Below are positions 37,601 to 49,000 of a stretch of 64,000 nt of DNA, one piece after another (position 1 is the first letter of the stretch; each line of letters starts with the position of its first letter). Both the position numbers and the translations under genes were made by a program. A model generated the notes under the pieces. It saw only the letters and a list, made by a program, of their open reading frames with translations, searched no databases and had not been told where the DNA came from. The DNA lies in assembly GCA_033782935.1 (NCBI GenBank), contig JAWQEG010000136.1, positions 62,001 through 126,000 on the forward strand. The letters run 5' to 3'. Source of the DNA: Petrolisthes cinctipes (taxonomy: Eukaryota > Arthropoda > Malacostraca > Decapoda > Porcellanidae).

Positions 37601-38639
37601 CCCCGGGGCCTCATTGAGTTAATACTATATTTCGCATCATGCTTGTTCCGTTTGCTCAGTCCTAAATGCGTATGACAAAGTAGATATGCTCCAGAGCCCC
37701 TCTCTTACCAGTCCACATGTCTGCAGCTGACCTACGGGCCTCACCTGACCTGAGTCACCTTTCGAAGTATTAGGTTACATCAATACATAATTTTCTACGG
37801 ACATCCCGACCGCGATCGATTGTTAAAATAAAACTAACGGAAGACTGTAACTCCGTCACTTCGATGATAGACAAACTCTGGCTAACACTAATTTATTTTC
37901 CAGATAACATATAAAAGGAAACACCGGGTCATTGGAATAGATGCAATTGATTTTAATTATGCATTTAGCTAATAGGAGTGGCGCAATGCATCATTTTTAT
38001 ATTCTTTGACGTACTCATCGAAGAAAGGTTAAGGTATATCACTATTATATAGTTCTATTGTACATCATCCCTCCCCGCCCTTCACATACGTCACAATACC
38101 TTGTGACCAAATTTTACTTGATGCCAAGATGGTCACAGAAATAACCTTCTGACATATGATTCGTAAGATGTCCCTTCAGGAGATACATACAGTGGTGCCA
38201 AATTTACAACTGAGAAAAAGTACAGTACTGAGGAAAGTACATGTATCTATTTTATGAATCTTTCCATTTATGCATACATTATATCATGCATATCAATATA
38301 GATGCCATAATACTATTTTCCACACGAAAGTTTATACGACAGCGAAGTATACTTCTTCAAATCAATTTTTTCTCAATATACTCAATATTATATACTTTCT
38401 GAAGTAAATAAGAAGTTTCTTGATTTCTGAAGTATTGATATTTGTGAAATTTGGTAAATTCTAACCTTATTTCAAAGTAAGGGTCTATAGAACGACAAAA
38501 CTCTACTTTTTATGGTACCTTCCAAATGTTACCAGCAGTGTAGATTTGGCACTAAACATCGTCTGCTATGTAGTACAGGCCATACACCTTTAGAATGTGA
38601 AGTGTGACGTTGTATGATGTAGCAATGACGTCATAAGAA
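34640..38639. other. Long intergenic stretch upstream of ANT
   Basis: About 4 kb of unique AT-rich sequence with small simple repeats. None of the open frames shows a family motif or exon-like boundaries. Distal regulatory sequence for ANT could lie here but nothing specific is visible. Confidence 0.55.
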
Positions 38640-38767
38640 TATAGCTCTGTGATTGGCTAGGCAAAGGGGTATTAGTATAGTCCTCCACCCGTTCCATTGC
38701 TGCGGCCTCTTTCTCCACCCGGCTCTCATTGGAACAAGGACAGATACACTACCATACAACCGCCAAG
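38640..38767 (+). promoter_or_regulatory. ANT: Putative ANT promoter/5' leader
   Basis: Inverted CCAAT boxes (GATTGGCT near 38651 and CATTGGAA near 38727) and a pyrimidine-rich CCTCTTTCTCC stretch lie just upstream of the ANT start. The transcription start was not determined; this is inference from motifs only. Confidence 0.35.
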
Positions 38768-38930
38768 ATGGGGAAAGCAATGGATCCTTTAAGTTTTATG
38801 AAAGATTTCTTGGCTGGTGGCATCGCTGCGGCTATCTCCAAGACTGCTGTGGCCCCCATTGAACGAGTGAAGCTGCTCCTTCAGGTTCAGGCCGCCTCTA
38901 GACAAATTACTGCCGACCAAGCTTACAAGG
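38768..38930 (+). CDS. ANT: ANT exon 1
   Basis: It starts [18 protein letters not shown], contains the first carrier motif PIERVK and ends AAGG|GTGAGT in phase 1. Confidence 0.97.
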
Positions 38931-41900
38931 GTGAGTCGCCATTTTGATCCATATATTTAGACTACACATGACTTTTGTGTGCGGCTGTATGATCCTGTCG
39001 AGCCGTCCATGGGATTACGGATCTGGGAATGGTGTAGAAAGCATGAACTATTACAAAATATGTCTAATAGAAAGTATTTATTTCCATATTTGGGGATCTG
39101 AAGCCGGCCTGTATCAGCTGACGGCCATTCAGTCCCCAACACCGGTGCCCTAATTTTAATTTATTTTTAGTGAATGGCAAGGTGTTTCACAGGGGGCTAG
39201 ATGTAAGTGTTAGCATCGATGTGGGAAACTAGTATAATTATGGTTTGTATGGTGTAAATTGGAAGGTGGGGCAGGTAATGGTGTGGAGAAAATAGTAGTT
39301 GGTAGCACCGGTTGTGATTACGTAATGGGTGAAGCAAGGTACTGTACGGGAGCGGCTTCTTTATCGGATTACACAAACTTCTTGGATGGATGATTCATTA
39401 GTAACATTAAAAAGTTGAGGGGTTACGTGTATGAATTAGTTTTGCTAGGTATTGTTTAAATAATTGACAAAAATGGAGATACTAACAAGAACGCGATTGA
39501 ATGTTAGGTAGTGACAAACAGGAATATGGGCAGTATCTAACGTTACTGTTTTACCCTGTGGCACACTGTCGTTATGGCATATAATCCCATAATACCTTCA
39601 CTTATTATACTTTTACATTTTTCTGGCTAATTATGAACACTTGGCTACACTTCTTTGTAACGTTTTTTAGATGGCAGAAATTGTTGGTGACCAGAAAAAG
39701 TTCAATGTTAAATCAGTATCGGTAAATATTGAAAGAATTACAGTTATTGCGTAAGTTTTTTCTACCTTCATTACCCACTTATTTAGACCATTCTAAGACT
39801 ATTTTCTTCTATGGCATTTCCTCAGCAAATGCCCCATTTCTAAGATAGGGCATATTCAAATTAGCCTGACCTGACCTAACCTAGACCGCATCAGACTACC
39901 GGGACCTAACCTGGGCAAACTACTGGGAAATAATCGTGATAAAGTACAATAAGTGACGGGTAAAATACTGGGACCCAGCCGGATCTGGCAACACTGCTGC
40001 AAAACGGTAATTCTTTCAATAAATACCTCAGTATCTTGGTGAAACTTTGGTCACAATTTCAGCTATTTAAAATGCTGTACTAACGAGTAACCAAGTGTTC
40101 ATAATTAAGTCTGTAATATGTAAAACTAAGATAAGTGAAAGTATTGGATTAATTGGGTATTTATCTAGACTATTGCTGTTTTGTAGCAGTGTTGCCAGAT
40201 CTGGCTAGGTCCCAGTATTTTACCCTTGGGCATTTCCTGGTACTTTACCACGGTTATTTCCCGGTAGTTTGCCAAGGTTAGGTCCCGGTAGTTTGACCAG
40301 GTTAGGTCCCAGTAGTCTGCTGCAGTATGGTCAGGCTAATTTCAAAATGCCCCATTTGAATATCTTGGAAATGGAGCACATCAGAAGAAAAGTGTCTTAG
40401 AATGATATAAATTAGTGGGTAAAGAAGGTAAAAGCATCGTGAAACCAACCGGCAATGGAGTAGATATTTACCATTAAATGCCATAATGACAGTGTGCCAC
40501 GGTGCTCATCACATTGACCTCTGAGCCTGTGGTGAATTTTTGTAGGCTGTAATTCTGAGTAATTAATCCAGGCTCTGTTTAGGTTAGGTCATGTCAGGAT
40601 TGCATAAGAGCCTATCCATTAACACCGTTTTATATTGTCAATATAATATGAATGAATGGTCTTGAACATAATTACCTAGGCCACTATAAAGTACAGGTAT
40701 TGGGATAAAAAGGTCTCTACATTGGAATTACCACAGTTACCTTTCCTAGGTATTATTCAAGGTATTTTGATTGCCAACTAACTATACAAGGGAGGTTTGG
40801 AAACGCCTTCCCGTGTCCAATGCCCATGGCATGCTGGCCAAAGTGTACGGCGTGTCGAGTTTGTGTCTTGTTATTAATTATGAAAAGCACACAAGATATT
40901 GGGGACATCTGTATTTAAGATAAATTAAACAAACTGCACCTTTTCAGGTTGGCTCAGGTCAGCTGTATGGTGTATTTTCTATTTTGGTGACAATATTTTC
41001 AGGCATATAACCCCCTCCAGGGTCGTAGGTCACATTACTGTACGTCCTTGAAATACAAGAAATGAATGCTTGTATCCACCACTTCATTTTACACTGTCAT
41101 TGAAGACTGCCAAATATTTTCCCAGGTTTCTGTTATTACCACACAGATTTAGTTATTTACTGAGCCAGTGTTAAAAAGATGGTGCTTAATTTATTCATGT
41201 ATCAAGGGCTTACTGCACAGCATTTTATTGTACACACTAGACTACTTCATGTGTTTGAAAAATTGAATTAAAATTAATTTAATATTTCCTCTTTTCAGGT
41301 ATGGTTGATTGCTTTGTGCGCATCCCCAAAGAACAGGGCGTCCTTGCTTTCTGGCGTGGTAACTTGGCCAATGTGATCAGATATTTCCCCACACAAGCCC
41401 TCAACTTTGCCTTCAAGGATAAGTACAAGCAGGTGAGTGGTTTCAGAATTGTTTTAGAACCCTGACCCTATTGGTTGGGTTTGCTTTTTACCAATCCATT
41501 GATGATACAATTACAGATTTGGAAGCAGTGTTTTAATATTTCAGTAGATACAGAAAAGTCAAGTTTATTATATTTAGGAAAGATGCTGAAGCATGCATGC
41601 CAATTTACATTTGATTTACTCACTGATACTAGGGTGATGCCATGCGGAGTATGGCATTAAATTTTCTAGTAGGGTACAAGAAGTTTTCTAGTAGAACATG
41701 CACCCTAACTTATGTATAATGAAAAATCTTATTCTTGTAAATATGGTAGGTACAATTTGAATAGTGATTCCACCGAGTTACTTGCATGTAATGTAGCAAG
41801 TATAGGAAAATATTTTGATTTGGCTTAAGTGAACATTTTAAAAATTATCATTTCAGGTTTTCTTGGGAGGTGTAGACAAGAAGACTCAATTCTGGAGGTT

Positions 41901-44900
41901 CTTCCTGGGTAACCTGGCCTCTGGTGGTGCTGCTGGTGCCACATCTCTCTGCTTTGTCTACCCTCTTGACTTCGCTCGAACAAGGTAATATTTTACTTAT
42001 CCGGAATGCTGAAGTTAATTCAGGAATATGAAAGTCATTGTATAGGAGATTAGATCTCTCTAGTATAGTGTTGAAAATTTAGTGCTTGATCATGGTGGAG
42101 GTAAGAGGTGAAACTGTGTAGTGGCACCTCTTACCTCCACCATGATCAAGCACTAAGAGGTGAAACTGTGTAGTGGGGTCCTGGAGTGGCGGCGTCTACG
42201 CCGTGGGACCACCCCCCAAGGCTCCCGAGGAAGGAAGCTATGGGGGCCAAACCGTCACAACATCCCCCCGCCCCCCACCAGGGGGCGCGAGTCCCTGGGA
42301 ACGGCTTCGGTCACCCGGGCAATACCACACCCTCACACAACACACACAACTACACATTTTTTCATCACCGAGGAATGATTCTCCGGCTATCATTTCTCGG
42401 CTTCTTCTTCTAGCCGGAGACATTGAAAGCAATCCTGGACCCATAAACAAATTCACATGTCCGACATGCTCTAAACCCATCACATCAAGTAGGCAGACAA
42501 AGGGTTCAGTTCAATGCAACTCTTGCAAGAACTGGACCCACTTATCATGTACAACATTAGCATCCATGAAACACTACACAAACACATGGACCTGTTCCAC
42601 ATGTCCCTCACCCCTTCCATCACTCCCACCTCCACCACCCTCTCCATCACTCCCACCTCCATCACCCTTACCAACACCCACACCTCCATCACCCTTACCA
42701 ACATTCCCACCTCCATCACCCTTACTTCCAACTCCAACAACACCTCCACCTCCTTCCCCCCCACACTCTCCTCTCCCCCGTGCAGCAGCACCTAACACAC
42801 ACCGCACACATAACATTAACATACTTCAACTAAACATAGATGGCATAAACGCCAAAAAACAAGAACTCGCACACTTCATCATACAACATAATATACACAT
42901 TGCCATCTTACAAGAAACAAAACTACGCAACACAAACAAAACACCTACATTCACCAATTTCACCACCATCAGACAGGACCGGGCCAACGGCAATGGCGGT
43001 GGACTCATCACCCTAGTCCATAAATCCCTTAATTATATAGTAACCAGTGCGGAACTCAAATCCCTCCTCCCCCACCACGACACCACCACAGAAATTCAAA
43101 GCATTAAAGTCCGCACTGGTAAATCATCCAATATCTCAATAGTTAATTTATACATCCCCCCCCAAACCAGCCCAACAGTTCCCCAAAACTTCTCCCCCCA
43201 GTTACATCTGATCACCAACCAACCTGTTCTCATCCTGGGTGGTGATTTCAACGCCAAGACGTCGGCCTGGTACGTCAACAACCCCGACACAGACAGAGGG
43301 CTTGAAATCCTTGCACAAACAGACAACCTCATCTCATTAAACAACCCACATCAACACACTCATATCCCTCACCAAGCCCTCTTCCAACCATCCTCTCCCG
43401 ACATATCCTTTTGCTCTCCCAACCTCGCCCCCAGAACATCATGGAGAGTGGTCAGAACCCTCGGCTCTGACCACCTTCCAATCATAATCACCACTAAAAC
43501 AAGAATCACCCCAGTTGGCCACAGACACATATACACAAATTACAAAAGTGCCAACTGGGAAACCATCACTATGGAAACAGAACAACACTTCGAAACACTG
43601 AACAGTACACCCATCACAAACATCAACACAGCTGTTCAAAAATTCAATACAATTATACAAAATGCAGACAAACAGCACATCCCTAGAGGTAACAGAAGAA
43701 AACACAACCCCAACTTCACAACAGAAATTCAAGACCTCATCAAACAACGTGACACTCTTAAACACACATCCCCAACTCCTCTTACACAACACACAATAAA
43801 CCAAATACAAGCACTAAATACACAAATAAACAACAAAATTAAAGAACAAAAAACACTTAACTGGCAAAGTTTTGTCAACACACAACCAACACCAGCAAAC
43901 TCTATAAAACACTAAACAGCATCACACTGTCCAACAGCAACACTACACAATCACATGCAGCCATCACAACAACAGACACTATACCCTCTAACAAACAACA
44001 AGCAAACACACTCATCCAACATTTTTCGCACGTCAGCCACCTTCACCCTCATCCTGAAGACAGACGAGTCATTAGACGCAAGAGACGTTTCCTCACTGAC
44101 CCAGACTACACACCATTCACAAATCATCAGACAAATCACATCATTCACAACATAAAACACTCACCTGCCTGTGGTCCAGACAACATCAGTAACATACACC
44201 TTAAACACCTTGGACCACAAGGCATACAAGCACTCACTAACATAGCAAACTACAGCTACTCACACAACACATTACCCAACATCTGGAAACATGGAAACAT
44301 TATCACCATCCCCAAACCAAATAAAGACCCCACACTACCCTCATCACACCGTCCCATCACCCTCCTTTGTACCCCCTCCAAAATCACTGAGCGCCTCATC
44401 ATTAAACTAATCACACCACACATCCCCCTTGCATCTTCACAACATGGCTTCAGACCGCTACACTCAACAAACCCCCTTCTTACAGACCTCACACAAAGAA
44501 TTTTTGATGGCATCAACTCGGATAGACCCCCACACAGAACACTCTTAGTTACATTAGACATTAGTAAAGCATTTGATGCCATCCCCTGCCACAACCTCAC
44601 AAACAAAATATACAACACAAACATGCATAATAACACCAAAAGATGGCTGGCCAGCTTCTTGGGAGGAAGAGTAGCCCATGTTACATTTGCTGGTCAGTCA
44701 TCTAACATTAAAAATTTCACCAATGGTGTCCCCCAAGGCTCTGTACTCTCACCCACCCTTTTCAACCTATACATGCACGACATACCAACACCCCAGGCAC
44801 CACAAATACACATAGCCTCCTACGCAGACGACATAACACTCACATGTACACACAGAAACGCAGACACAGCCACCCTCATCCTCCAACCCTACCTCAACAC

Positions 44901-47755
44901 ACTCAATGCCTGGTTCACCACAAACAGACTTAAAATAGCACCCACCAAGTCAACTGGAACGCAGAACACCGCTACACACCACACCTCACCATAAACAACA
45001 CACCTATACCACACACACACACACCCAAAATACTTGGCATAACATACAATACATCCATGACATTCAAACAACATATTACGACCATCAAAAACAAATGCAT
45101 GCAAAGACTTAAAGCCCTCAGATCACTTGCCAGCACAACATTCGGACATAACAAGGAAACCACAACCACAGTATACAAACAATATATTCGATCAGTGATG
45201 GACTATGCAAGCCCTGCCTGGGCTTCAAACCTCACTGAGACTCATCACAACACCCTTCAAACCATACAGAACTGAGCCCTAAAGACAATCACAGGCTGCA
45301 CAGCTACCACACCCACAGACCACCTACACTATGAAACCAAAGTCCTCAAAATCAAGGATCACCTTGACATGAGAGGCACACAAACACTTGCTGCAGCCTC
45401 CACAAACCCACACCATCCACTACACTACATGGCACAACACCCACACATGCCAAGGAACATCAAAACAACACCCAGTACACGATACCATACACAAATACTA
45501 TCATCTCTTACACCCTGCCCACCCCAAACCAATCTCCAGAAACACATCCATACTCAAGTCACTCATCAATCCATCCAAACACTCAAAAACAACACTCAGC
45601 TGCATGCACGACCTCCTGACATCCACCCATCCGAATCCTCCCTTCCCCGTGAGGACAGAGTCCACCTGTCCAGGCTGCGGTGTGGCCATCACCCGGCCCT
45701 TCTGACTTATCAGAAGAGGCTGGATGGAGCCATTGTGGATGCCTGTCCAGGATGTAACACACCACCCCATTCTATTAAACACATCATTGAAGACTGCAAC
45801 GCACACAACCACACTCGCCAACAACACAACATACACTCTCTGAGGGCACTGTGGGAAAGCCCGGTACAGGCCATGACCTTCCTCAGGAGCTCGGGGCTGC
45901 TCGGCCAGACAGCTTGAGGAACTTCAACAACAACTGTGTAGTGGCTAAAATGATATTTTTGTCAGTGATCTTGGTTGTGTAGGAAATAGTGTCTTAATAT
46001 TCCATTTCAAGCATGGCTGCTAAAGTGAAACTGGGAGGAATTAATGCTATCTAAAACTAATATCTTTCCTTTACAGGTTGGCTGCTGATATTGGCAAGGG
46101 CCCCGAGCAGCGCGAATTCAAGGGTCTGGGAGACTGTCTTGGTAAGATCTTCAAGGCTGATGGACTTGTTGGCTTGTACCGTGGCTTCGGTGTGTCTGTT
46201 CAGGGCATTATCATCTACCGTGCTGCCTTCTTTGGCTTCTATGACACTGCAAAGGGCATGCTGCCTGATCCTAAGGCTGCTGGATTCTTCCTCTCATGGG
46301 CTATTGCTCAGACCGTGACCACTATTTCTGGTATCATCTCCTATCCCTTCGATACTGTTCGAAGGCGCATGATGATGCAGTCAGGTCGCAAGGGAGGTGA
46401 CATCATGTACAAGAACACAATTGACTGCTGGAGAAAGATTGCAAAGAATGAAGGTACCAATGCATTCTTCAAGGGTGCATTCTCCAATGTCCTTCGTGGT
46501 ACAGGTACGTGTCTCAAGATTTTTATGTTGACATTGCATTAAGTTAAATATATATTTGGTTGTCTCTCTTCACATTCATAAACGAGTGACTGGCTGCAGA
46601 TAATCAGTCGGTTAAACTGCTGGTAATATGAGTCTTACACTGGCGCAGAGCCTCCCCACCCCTTGTAAAAGGGGAATTGGGTATTGATTAAAACATAGTC
46701 TTGGTCAATAATATTCATCCACATTGGAGTGACTCCTGTAAAAGTTTTATAGTTTCCCACTGTTTGTTAGCTGAGAAACTTGACAATAAATAGGCTGAAC
46801 AGCATCTTCTAATTTACTTCAATCAGTCTATCTATCTATAGCTCTGACGCCTCGTTCCCTCCGGGAACTCCCCCCAAGGGGGTGGCCACGGCAGAAGTGT
46901 CTCCAGTTCTCCCTGTTCCAACACTCCCTCCTTACTTGTTCAAGCCCTCCTCTGCCCCTCACGTTTCTCTCCTTTACATACTCTTCCACTCTGTTCTGCC
47001 ATCTAACTGGCAGTCTGCCTCTCACACCAGGTCCCACAACTTCACTTCCATACACCTTCTTTACAAATTCCTCGCCTTGTACATGTCCAAACCATCTCAG
47101 TGTATTACACTTCACTCTCTCAACCACTCAATACCAATTGCCTTCTCACTCATACCACATCTCTCGTACACACTTTCATTTCTTTCTCCATCCCACCTAG
47201 ACACCCCACATGCTCCTCTCAATCAGATATTCACTAATCAAAACAATATGATCATGAGAATGTGAAAATAATTAACAGAAATTTGTTTGAGTTATCCATA
47301 TGTGGATGATTATTATTGACCACGGCTGTACTATCAAAGACAAAAGTCGTGTCGTTGTCTCGTCTGATGATTTGATATAAACTCGTGAAGCATAATGAAA
47401 ACCCCCACCACAAAAACGTCCAAGCCCAGTATGGTTATCTATTTACCATATGATTCCACCAAATTTAACGACATGACTTTTTGTCTTTGATAGTACTTGC
47501 AGAGTAATGCAGTAGCTATTTTGGAGATTTTCCAATTGGAACACATGATTAATTTGTACAGTAATATTTCAATTGCTCACAGCTAAGTACTGTATGAAAG
47601 TCTGACCATGTATCACCATTATTGATTATTGAGCCCATTAATGTTTTACATATTCTAATATCTTAATTTACACAGGTGGTGCCCTTGTGCTGGTTCTGTA
47701 TGACGAGATCCAGGTTGTGCTGTTCGGTGCCAAGCCGGGTGGCGGCGGTGATTAA
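38768..47755 (+). CDS. ANT: ADP/ATP translocase (SLC25 carrier, 5 exons)
   Basis: Exons 38768-38930, 41299-41432, 41857-41984, 46077-46504 and 47676-47755 join in phase to a 310-aa protein, the usual length of the family. The product exchanges cytosolic ADP for matrix ATP across the inner mitochondrial membrane. Visible signatures are three carrier repeats with PIERVK (30-35), PLDFAR (135-140) and PFDTVRRR (232-239), and the ANT-specific RRRMMM (237-242). The start ATG follows GCCAAG, a good initiation context. The C-terminus is glycine-rich (AKPGGGGD). Intron 1 carries two MITEs, intron 3 a 3.75-kb non-LTR retrotransposon in the sense orientation, and intron 4 a nested MITE/RTE composite. 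All exons are nevertheless intact. Confidence 0.98.
39721..40027 (+). mobile_element. GGT-type MITE copy D in ANT intron 1
   Basis: Flanked by TCAGTATC (39713-39720, 40028-40035). Terminal repeats as in copy C. Confidence 0.87.
40156..40472 (-). mobile_element. GGT-type MITE copy E in ANT intron 1
   Basis: Flanked by ATTAATTG (40148-40155) and ATTAAATG (40473-40480), one mismatch. Terminal repeats GGTATTTATCTAGACTATTG and a near inverse. Confidence 0.8.
41299..41432 (+). CDS. ANT: ANT exon 2
   Basis: Acceptor TTTTCAG|GT and donor AAGCAG|GTGAGT. It encodes [20 protein letters not shown], a signature stretch of ADP/ATP carriers. Confidence 0.97.
41857..41984 (+). CDS. ANT: ANT exon 3
   Basis: Acceptor TTTCAG|GT and donor ACAAG|GTAATA. 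It encodes [20 protein letters not shown] followed by YPLDFART, with the second carrier motif. The following intron carries the retrotransposon. Confidence 0.97.
42081..42176 (+). repeat. 5' insertion junction: 30-bp inverted plus 22-bp direct copy of the target
   Basis: Target sequence 42081-42110 is repeated as a perfect inverted copy at 42125-42154 around a 14-nt loop (42111-42124). Target sequence 42103-42124 is then repeated directly at 42155-42176, after which the retrotransposon begins. The pattern is local to this junction and is best read as template-switched filler made during second-strand synthesis. Confidence 0.9.
42164..43915 (+). pseudogene. Retrotransposon polyprotein, 5' frame: 2A, PHD finger, endonuclease
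   Basis: An open frame of about 580 codons from GTG 42173; the natural start is uncertain because no ATG precedes the 2A motif in this frame. Residues 83-90 are [10 protein letters not shown]4HC3 PHD finger uses C96, C99, C115, C118, H123, C126, C141 and C144. A proline/serine/threonine stretch covers 145-205. The endonuclease starts near 216 with LQLNIDG (N221) and LQET (E248), and later shows [11 protein letters not shown] and GSDHLPI. The frame ends in TAA because of a 1-nt shift in the ACACAACCAACACC tract just upstream. Confidence 0.85.
42419..42442 (+). other. 2A-like ribosome-skipping motif (DIESNPGP)
   Basis: GAC ATT GAA AGC AAT CCT GGA CCC reads DIESNPGP, an exact match to the 2A consensus D-(V/I)-E-x-N-P-G-P, preceded by LLLLAG as in active 2A peptides. 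In the known mechanism the ribosome fails to join the final glycine and proline. Here this would release an N-terminal peptide of about 89 residues and restart at the proline before the PHD finger. Activity is inferred. Confidence 0.8.
43879..44994 (+). pseudogene. Retrotransposon reverse transcriptase, middle frame
   Basis: This frame is open from about 43879 and continues the endonuclease frame after a 1-nt shift ([10 protein letters not shown]). It contains RT blocks [65 protein letters not shown] and the catalytic YADDITL. It ends early because 20 bp present in the related copy at 26065-26084 are missing near 44955. Confidence 0.88.
44957..45917 (+). pseudogene. Retrotransposon C-terminal frame with CCHC-like knuckle
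   Basis: Third frame, after the 20-bp deletion. It reads [19 protein letters not shown], has one nonsense codon (TGA 45273-45275 where the other copy has R), then continues through [36 protein letters not shown] and KHIIEDC to the stop at 45917. Confidence 0.85.
45932..45944 (+). repeat. 3' target-site duplication of the retrotransposon
   Basis: AACTGTGTAGTGG, identical to 42112-42124 and 42164-42176. Intron 3 continues with GCTAAAATG. Confidence 0.9.
46077..46504 (+). CDS. ANT: ANT exon 4
   Basis: Acceptor TTTACAG|G and donor GTACAG|GTACGT. It encodes RLAADIGKG across the junction and includes [16 protein letters not shown]. Confidence 0.98.
46693..47328. mobile_element. Tc1-like MITE copy 2, split by an RTE fragment
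   Basis: AGTCTTGGTCAATAATATTC at the left and ATGATTATTATTGACCACGG at the right match copy 1. The RTE fragment 46827-47218 sits inside. Confidence 0.78.
46827..47218 (-). mobile_element. RTE-type 3' fragment in ANT intron 4
   Basis: Minus strand, ending in a GATA tail. It encodes [20 protein letters not shown] and [20 protein letters not shown], closely related to the copy in DIMT1 intron 1. Flanked by the 8-bp duplication TCAATCAG (46819-46826, 47219-47226). It is inserted into a Tc1-like MITE. Confidence 0.88.
47331..47493. mobile_element. TA-flanked MITE abutting the previous one
   Basis: Inverted ends CTATCAAAGACAAAAGTC... of about 28 bp, TA at 47329-47330 and 47494-47495. Its left TA is also the right TA of the neighbouring MITE. 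Confidence 0.8.
47676..47755 (+). CDS. ANT: ANT exon 5 (stop)
   Basis: Acceptor TTACACAG|GT. It encodes [13 protein letters not shown] and the glycine-rich tail, ending in TAA. Confidence 0.96.
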
Positions 47756-48100
47756 ACAGCCAAAACAGTATCAGTCTGCATGAGAAAAGTGGCGGCGATA
47801 TGAGAGCGGGATTGTAGGGCAGGTTGAGGGCCTGACGTGTACAAATAGCATTTACAGCCTGAAAACCTGACCTAAACGTGTATAGTCAATAGTTCTGTGA
47901 ACTGTACTTATTTCTGTCCAAGCAGCAAATAACATCTGCAGAGTAATGGCTTGTTCACATTTTATATTTGTTTTAGAGGATCCTTTACATGGGAATCTAG
48001 AATGCATAGTTTGTACAGAATCATCCATGCATAAAACCCACATCTTATGAATTTTCAATGGCAAAACCATTCCTGTAATAAATTATAAGTTATAAAATTA
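47756..48100 (+). other. ANT: ANT 3' UTR with AATAAA
   Basis: The stretch after the TAA is non-coding, and a canonical AATAAA lies at 48077-48082. The cleavage site is inferred to lie 10-30 nt after it. Confidence 0.6.
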
Positions 48101-48738
48101 AAAATGGTAAAACTTTCACTTGCCCTTAATGTCTCCATATCCTATAAGAACTATTTGGTGGAAAATCTTGTAGTTGGTCAAGCAATATGAGCAAGAATAT
48201 ACAATACCTCGAAAAAGTATTGGCCCTCTCTCTTTTTTTTTTTTTTTTTTTTTTTCTCCAAACAATTTGAGAAATCAGTGATCTGAAACATGCCCAAGAC
48301 ACAAGTGACTTAAGAGTTCTCAACTATCTACTCTCTGAGTGCTGTTACTTTGTGGAGGTATTGTACACTCCTTACCAACAATCCCTAGCACTTTAGTTGA
48401 AGCCAGAGATCTGAAGCAGGTGGTGTCTGGACAACAGCCCACCCAAATCATGAGACCACACATTTTGAACCAATGGAGGCTATAGAAACAGCCTGCTGCA
48501 GATATCAGGCTTTGATTTGTGGACTGCTTGTGTACATGGCGATTGTTTGTGGTAGCTGCTGTAGGAAACACTAGATATGACTAATAATCTGAATTTCAAA
48601 ATGTACTGGTATACCAGTCTTCTTTCTCCCCCTCTCCTTTTCCTACCTTATGCTACAGGGCCGTGCAGGCTTAACACAGACCTGTTTGCATTGTGCTACA
48701 GGGTCTTTACTGTTGAGGTGCCTACCACCAGTATATTA

Positions 48739-48997
48739 AGCCCCTTCCACATGAGAGGCAAAAAGACTGCGAGCACGGGCAACTGAGTGGAATTTTCTCG
48801 CTTTTTATCAGTGTAAAGCCCCTTCCACACGAGGCAAAAAGGAGGGCATGAGCAAATGAGTGAAATTCTCTCGCTTTTCTTACCAGTGTTAGCAGATCAA
48901 ACAGTCTCTGGCAGCCATTGGTCACTTGTGCCTGCAACCCTCCCACAAAATTGGAGACTGTCTGCCCACAGTTTATTTGCCTCGTGTTGAAGGGACT
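48739..48997. mobile_element. PIF/Harbinger-like MITE downstream of ANT
   Basis: Flanked by TTA (48736-48738, 48998-49000). Ends AGCCCCTTCCACATGAGAGG / CTCGTGTTGAAGGGACT. A second partial copy of the left end (AAGCCCCTTCCACACGAGGC near 48817) lies inside. Confidence 0.65.
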
Positions 48998-49000
48998 TTA

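Larger units (their letters stand above)
42177..45931 (+). mobile_element. Near full-length APE-type non-LTR retrotransposon in ANT intron 3
   Basis: Flanked by a 13-bp target duplication AACTGTGTAGTGG (42164-42176 and 45932-45944). It codes in order for a 2A-like motif, a PHD finger, a proline-rich spacer, an endonuclease/exonuclease/phosphatase-type domain, a reverse transcriptase and a C-terminal region with CPGC...HIIEDC, a CCHC-like knuckle. The coding stop at 45915-45917 is followed by only 14 nt (GGAACTTCAACAAC) before the duplication, so the 3' UTR is nearly absent and there is no poly(A). Reading frames are broken by a 1-nt shift near 43880, a 20-bp deletion near 44955 and a nonsense codon at 45273-45275. 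The clade cannot be fixed without a tree. High similarity to the target duplication copies suggests a fairly recent insertion. Confidence 0.92.

Noticed and set aside
42173..42418. Claiming the exact start codon of the 2A-bearing polyprotein
   Set aside because: The frame has no ATG before the 2A motif; a GTG start or truncated 5' end cannot be told apart here.
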